A stretch of DNA of 7,876 nucleotides from Hydrogenothermus sp. Its GTDB lineage: Bacteria; Aquificota; Aquificia; Aquificales; Hydrogenothermaceae. Positions 5,910 through 7,876 of this stretch are shown one piece after another. A model generated the notes under the pieces. That model saw only the letters and a list, made by a program, of their open reading frames with translations. It was not told the DNA's origin and made no database searches. Position 1 is the stretch's first letter. Every line of letters begins with the position of its first letter. The DNA lies in the NCBI GenBank assembly GCA_003978675.1, contig QNYP01000154.1:1-7876 (forward strand), given 5' to 3'. The translations under genes were made by a program, and so were the position numbers.

Positions 5910-6504
5910 CTACTTTCTCCTTCAGTTTTAAGAAAGTTTTTTCTACTTGTTTTTTTAAGTCTTCTAGATTACTTGTATTCTCAATAACAATATCTGCATA
6001 TTTCCTTTTCTCTTCAATATCCATTTGGGAATTTATTCTCTGTGTTGCCTCTTCTAGTGTGTATCCTTTTTTTAATAGTCTTTCTATCTGTATTTCTTTA
6101 GGAGCATATATTAGTATAATTATATCGTAATTTTTATAGCTTCCTGTTTCTATCATTAATGGAACTTCTGCGATTGCAACTGCATTTTTATCTTTTTTTT
6201 CTATCTCCTTAAACCAGCTTTGGATATATTTAAAAACTTCAGGGTGAAAAAGTTGCTCTAACTTTTCCTTTTTTTCTTTGTTTTTGAAAATTACATTTGC
6301 TATTTCTTTAGCTTTTAGACTACCATTTTCGTCTATAACTTTTATTCCTAGTATTTCTTCTGCTTTTTTTTGAATTTTTTCATTTTGCCAAAGCTTTTTT
6401 ACAATTTCATCTGCATCTATTACATAAGCTCCTAGTTGTTTAAATATTTCTTTTACAGTAGATTTTCCTGTTGCAATACCACCAGTTAATCCTACTTTTA
6501 ACAT
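5890..6504 (-). CDS. coaE: Dephospho-CoA kinase
   Basis: CoaE phosphorylates the ribose 3' hydroxyl of dephospho-CoA with ATP, the last step of coenzyme A synthesis in the cytoplasm. The P-loop GLTGGIATGKST is at 5-16, the substrate-binding DADE at 30-33, the FHPEV motif (His87-Pro88) follows, then VPLMIE (114-119) and the lid with QRINSQ (~155-160). At 204 residues it is full length. GAGG (complement of 6510-6513) stands five bases before the ATG and overlaps the radC stop region, so the two are cotranscribed. Bacteria carry this gene in varied operons; nothing about its neighbours here suggests a special role. Confidence 0.97.
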   Translation of the reverse strand: MLKVGLTGGIATGKSTVKEIFKQLGAYVIDADEIVKKLWQNEKIQKKAEEILGIKVIDENGSLKAKEIANVIFKNKEKKEKLEQLFHPEVFKYIQSWFKEIEKKDKNAVAIAEVPLMIETGSYKNYDIIILIYAPKEIQIERLLKKGYTLEEATQRINSQMDIEEKRKYADIVIENTSNLEDLKKQVEKTFLKLKEKVVEKNNI

Positions 6505-6511
6505 AGCTACC

Positions 6512-7201
6512 TCAAATTAGATTTTCCCTAGCAAAACTAAAATACCCATCTTTTCCTATAACAATATGGTCTAAAATTTCAAAACCTAACTCTATAGCTA
6601 AATTTTTAACTTTATCTGTAAACAAAATATCTTCTTGGCTAGGTTTACAATACCCATTTGGATGATTATGAATTAGAATTATTCCATATGCATTGCTTTT
6701 CAAAGCATAATAAAAAATATCTCGTGGTTTTATTGACAAGACATTTAAACTACCAATTGCTACAGTTTTTTCATCGAGAAGTTCATTTGAAGTGTTTGTA
6801 TATAAACAAATTAGCTTTTCTTGGGTTTCATTTTTCAAGTTTTTTGTGTATTTATATACATCTTCAGGAGAATTTAAAACTATTCTTTCCCTATCTTCAT
6901 TTAATCTTTTTGCTAGCTCAACTATTGCCAAAATTTGAAGTGCTTTTGTTATTCCAATGCCTTTTATTTTTGTAAGCTCATCAATAGATAGATTTTTTAA
7001 TCCTTCTAATCCAAATTTTGATATTATCTTATCTGCAAGTCCTATAACATTTAGGCCTTTAACTCCAGAGCCTATAGACAAAGCCAGAAGTTCTGCATCT
7101 GATAAGCTGTTTAAACTACTTGCTAATGCTTTTTCTCTTGGTAGTAAATCTTTTGGAAGTTCTTTTATTTTTTTCCTATATATAAACTTTTCAAATTTCA
7201 T
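6512..7201 (-). CDS. radC: RadC family JAMM/MPN+ domain protein (UPF0758)
   Basis: The 229-residue protein has the family's two parts. The N-terminal region contains a helix-hairpin-helix motif (LTKIKGIGITKALQILAIVELAKRL, ~76-100). The C-terminal JAMM metalloprotease-like domain has GSLN (150-153), PRDIFYYAL (159-167) and the zinc motif HNHPNGYCKPSQED with His178, His180 and Asp191. Glu125 or Glu128 may supply the catalytic acid. Despite the name, its role in DNA repair is doubtful in the literature and its true substrate is unknown. The ATG directly abuts the stop codon of the upstream gene with only a weak AGAG, which suggests translational coupling. coaE follows after 7 bases. Confidence 0.95.
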   Translation of the reverse strand: MKFEKFIYRKKIKELPKDLLPREKALASSLNSLSDAELLALSIGSGVKGLNVIGLADKIISKFGLEGLKNLSIDELTKIKGIGITKALQILAIVELAKRLNEDRERIVLNSPEDVYKYTKNLKNETQEKLICLYTNTSNELLDEKTVAIGSLNVLSIKPRDIFYYALKSNAYGIILIHNHPNGYCKPSQEDILFTDKVKNLAIELGFEILDHIVIGKDGYFSFARENLI

Positions 7202-7681
7202 CTAGTCTCTTTGCCAGAATACTCTTATATATTTTTGTCCTTCTGGATACTGCATATTTAGCGTTCCTTTACATGCTCTGTGAACTGCTTCTCCTATACG
7301 CCTTGCAATATGCTCATAAGTTGTAGTTATTACAATTTCTCCATTTTCTTCTTTTATTTCAATTATTCTTTCTAAAGGTCTATATGCCATTTCCTCATCA
7401 GCAGTGTTTTTTATAAGGTTCATTATTTCATCTTTATGGTTTTGTAAAAATTCTCCTTTTAGATGGACTATACCACCTTCATATTTGTCATTAATTCTTC
7501 TACAAGCTGGACATAATATTTTTTGTGCATTTGCAGGAGTTTTTTCCATCCATTGAAAAATTCCATCGTGGAAAACCACTCCACACTGCTGGCAAACAGA
7601 AGGGTCATGATACTTTTCTTTTGTGAAATAAGGGTCATGGATGTATTCTTTTAGTAGTTTGTCTTTTCTATTATTTGCCAT
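7202..7681 (-). CDS. BCAM0308-like zinc-ribbon protein of unknown function
   Basis: The 159-residue protein begins with basic residues (MANNRKDKLLKEYIHDPY). It then has a predicted four-cysteine zinc ribbon: Cys30-x2-Cys33 in VCQQCGVVFHDG and Cys57-x2-Cys60 in LCPACRR. A C-terminal domain follows with IVHLKGEFLQNHKDEIMNLI (~71-90), ITTTYEHIARRIGEAVHRACKG (~118-139) and a final YIRVFWQRD. This arrangement matches proteins labelled BCAM0308 family, found in proteobacteria and Aquificota, with a faint NMD3-like zinc-ribbon resemblance. RNA or ribosome binding is plausible but not shown. The start has a strong GGAGGG eight bases upstream. It is the first gene of the minus-strand operon (then radC, coaE, coiled-coil, lipoprotein). 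Its first 13 codons are repeated exactly in inverted orientation at 7838-7876. Confidence 0.85.
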   Translation of the reverse strand: MANNRKDKLLKEYIHDPYFTKEKYHDPSVCQQCGVVFHDGIFQWMEKTPANAQKILCPACRRINDKYEGGIVHLKGEFLQNHKDEIMNLIKNTADEEMAYRPLERIIEIKEENGEIVITTTYEHIARRIGEAVHRACKGTLNMQYPEGQKYIRVFWQRD

Positions 7682-7686
7682 TTAAT

Positions 7687-7711
7687 CTCCCTCCACATAT
7701 ATTCATTTATA
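7687..7711 (-). promoter_or_regulatory. Leader of the minus-strand operon: candidate -10 box and strong ribosome binding site
   Basis: On the minus strand, TATAAA (complement of 7706-7711) is a candidate -10 box, and GGAGGG (about 7689-7694 complement) is the ribosome binding site of the zinc-ribbon gene. No convincing -35 box lies 16-18 bases further upstream (GGTTTT occupies the position). An activator-dependent promoter is therefore possible. The same boxes recur on the + strand at 7808-7813 and 7825-7830. Confidence 0.45.
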
Positions 7712-7742
7712 GAAAATTTTTGCTTTCTAAAACCATTTTCTT

Positions 7743-7761
7743 GTTCACCTTCGGTTCACCT
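7743..7761. repeat. Direct repeat GTTCACCT x2 with 11-base period
   Basis: GTTCACCT occurs at 7743-7750 and 7754-7761, separated by TCG. Read on the minus strand it is AGGTGAAC-CGA-AGGTGAAC. It lies just upstream of the expected -35 position of the minus-strand operon, and one repeat per helical turn is the layout bound by many PhoB/OmpR-type regulators. Function is inferred only. Confidence 0.5.
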
Positions 7762-7776
7762 AATTCTAAGAATTAG
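7760..7776. repeat. 17-base palindrome in the inverted-repeat spacer
   Basis: CTAATTCT (7760-7767) and AGAATTAG (7769-7776) are perfect complements around a single A. The symmetry suggests an operator for a dimeric regulator, but AT-rich sequence makes chance palindromes more likely. It overlaps the end of the GTTCACCT repeat by two bases. Confidence 0.4.
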
Positions 7777-7837
7777 TAGAAAATGAATACAGAAAGCAAA
7801 AATTTTCTATAAATGAATATATGTGGAGGGAGATTAA

Positions 7838-7876
7838 ATGGCAAATAATAGAAAAGACAAACTACTAAAAGAATAC
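7838..7876 (+). CDS. Start of a second, inverted copy of the BCAM0308-like gene, cut by the window end
   Basis: The ATG at 7838 opens a frame of 13 codons, MANNRKDKLLKEY, identical in DNA to the start of the minus-strand gene at 7681. It has the same GGAGGG ribosome binding site and TATAAA box. Whether the copy continues to a full gene cannot be seen. If the inverted repeat is an artefact, this gene does not exist. Confidence 0.5.
   Translation, partial: MANNRKDKLLKEY

Larger units (their letters stand above)
7643..7876. repeat. Long inverted repeat, two perfect 86-base arms with a 62-base spacer
   Basis: Bases 7643-7728 are the exact reverse complement of 7791-7876. I checked every position pair, which sum to 15519. 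After five divergent positions (four of them mismatched) the pairing resumes for 8 bases (7734-7741 with 7778-7785). Each arm holds the first 13 codons, ribosome binding site, leader and -10 box of the BCAM0308-like gene. The outer limit is unknown because the window stops inside the right arm. It is either a head-to-head duplication or a foldback created by amplification or assembly. Confidence 0.97.

Noticed and set aside
6658..7205. Two open frames on the + strand opposite radC
   Set aside because: Both are shadows of a clear RadC protein with the JAMM motif; their translations are low-complexity Phe/Leu/Ser.
7643..7876. Inverted repeat as transposon ends or a CRISPR unit
   Set aside because: The arms contain a gene start and leader, no transposase is present, the spacer is only 62 bases, and there is no regular repeat-spacer series.

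Overview
The window is AT-rich (HU is the visible exception), gene-dense and organised in tightly packed operons. The protein set is Gram-negative: a BamA/TamA-type barrel end, a Tat translocase, a lipoprotein and a secreted periplasmic protein. It is combined with an archaeal-style small kinase and Lys/Glu/Ile-rich proteins. This suggests a low-GC thermophilic bacterium, most likely Aquificota (Hydrogenothermaceae such as Sulfurihydrogenibium or Persephonella). That placement is inference from composition and gene content, not from a marker gene.

Positions 3-4123 (+ strand) hold one compact gene run: the C-terminus of an Omp85/D15 outer-membrane barrel protein, tatB, tatC, a CopD-like four-helix membrane protein, a LOG-family nucleotide phosphoribohydrolase, a small predicted kinase (COG2112 type), a flavin-reductase-domain protein and a Fur-family regulator. 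Several junctions overlap by 4-17 bases, which points to cotranscription and translational coupling. Themes are envelope biogenesis and export, then redox, metal and nucleotide housekeeping.

Positions 4124-4570 form a self-contained HU gene. It has a near-consensus sigma-70 promoter, a short hairpin at the predicted 5' end of the mRNA, a strong ribosome binding site and a factor-independent terminator. An RsuA-type pseudouridine synthase starts only about 6 bases after the terminator U-tract, on TTG and with no visible Shine-Dalgarno sequence.

Positions 5294-7681 (- strand) are a five-gene operon read right to left: a BCAM0308-like zinc-ribbon protein, radC, coaE, a small secreted coiled-coil protein, and a cupredoxin-like lipoprotein whose 3' end overlaps rsuA tail to tail.

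The most striking structure is at the right edge. The first 13 codons and the leader of the BCAM0308-like gene recur as a perfect 86-base inverted copy running to the window end (7643-7728 against 7791-7876). The 62-base spacer holds an 11-base-period direct repeat and a separate palindrome. This is either a real head-to-head duplication or an assembly/amplification foldback. No clearly novel multi-gene system is evident.
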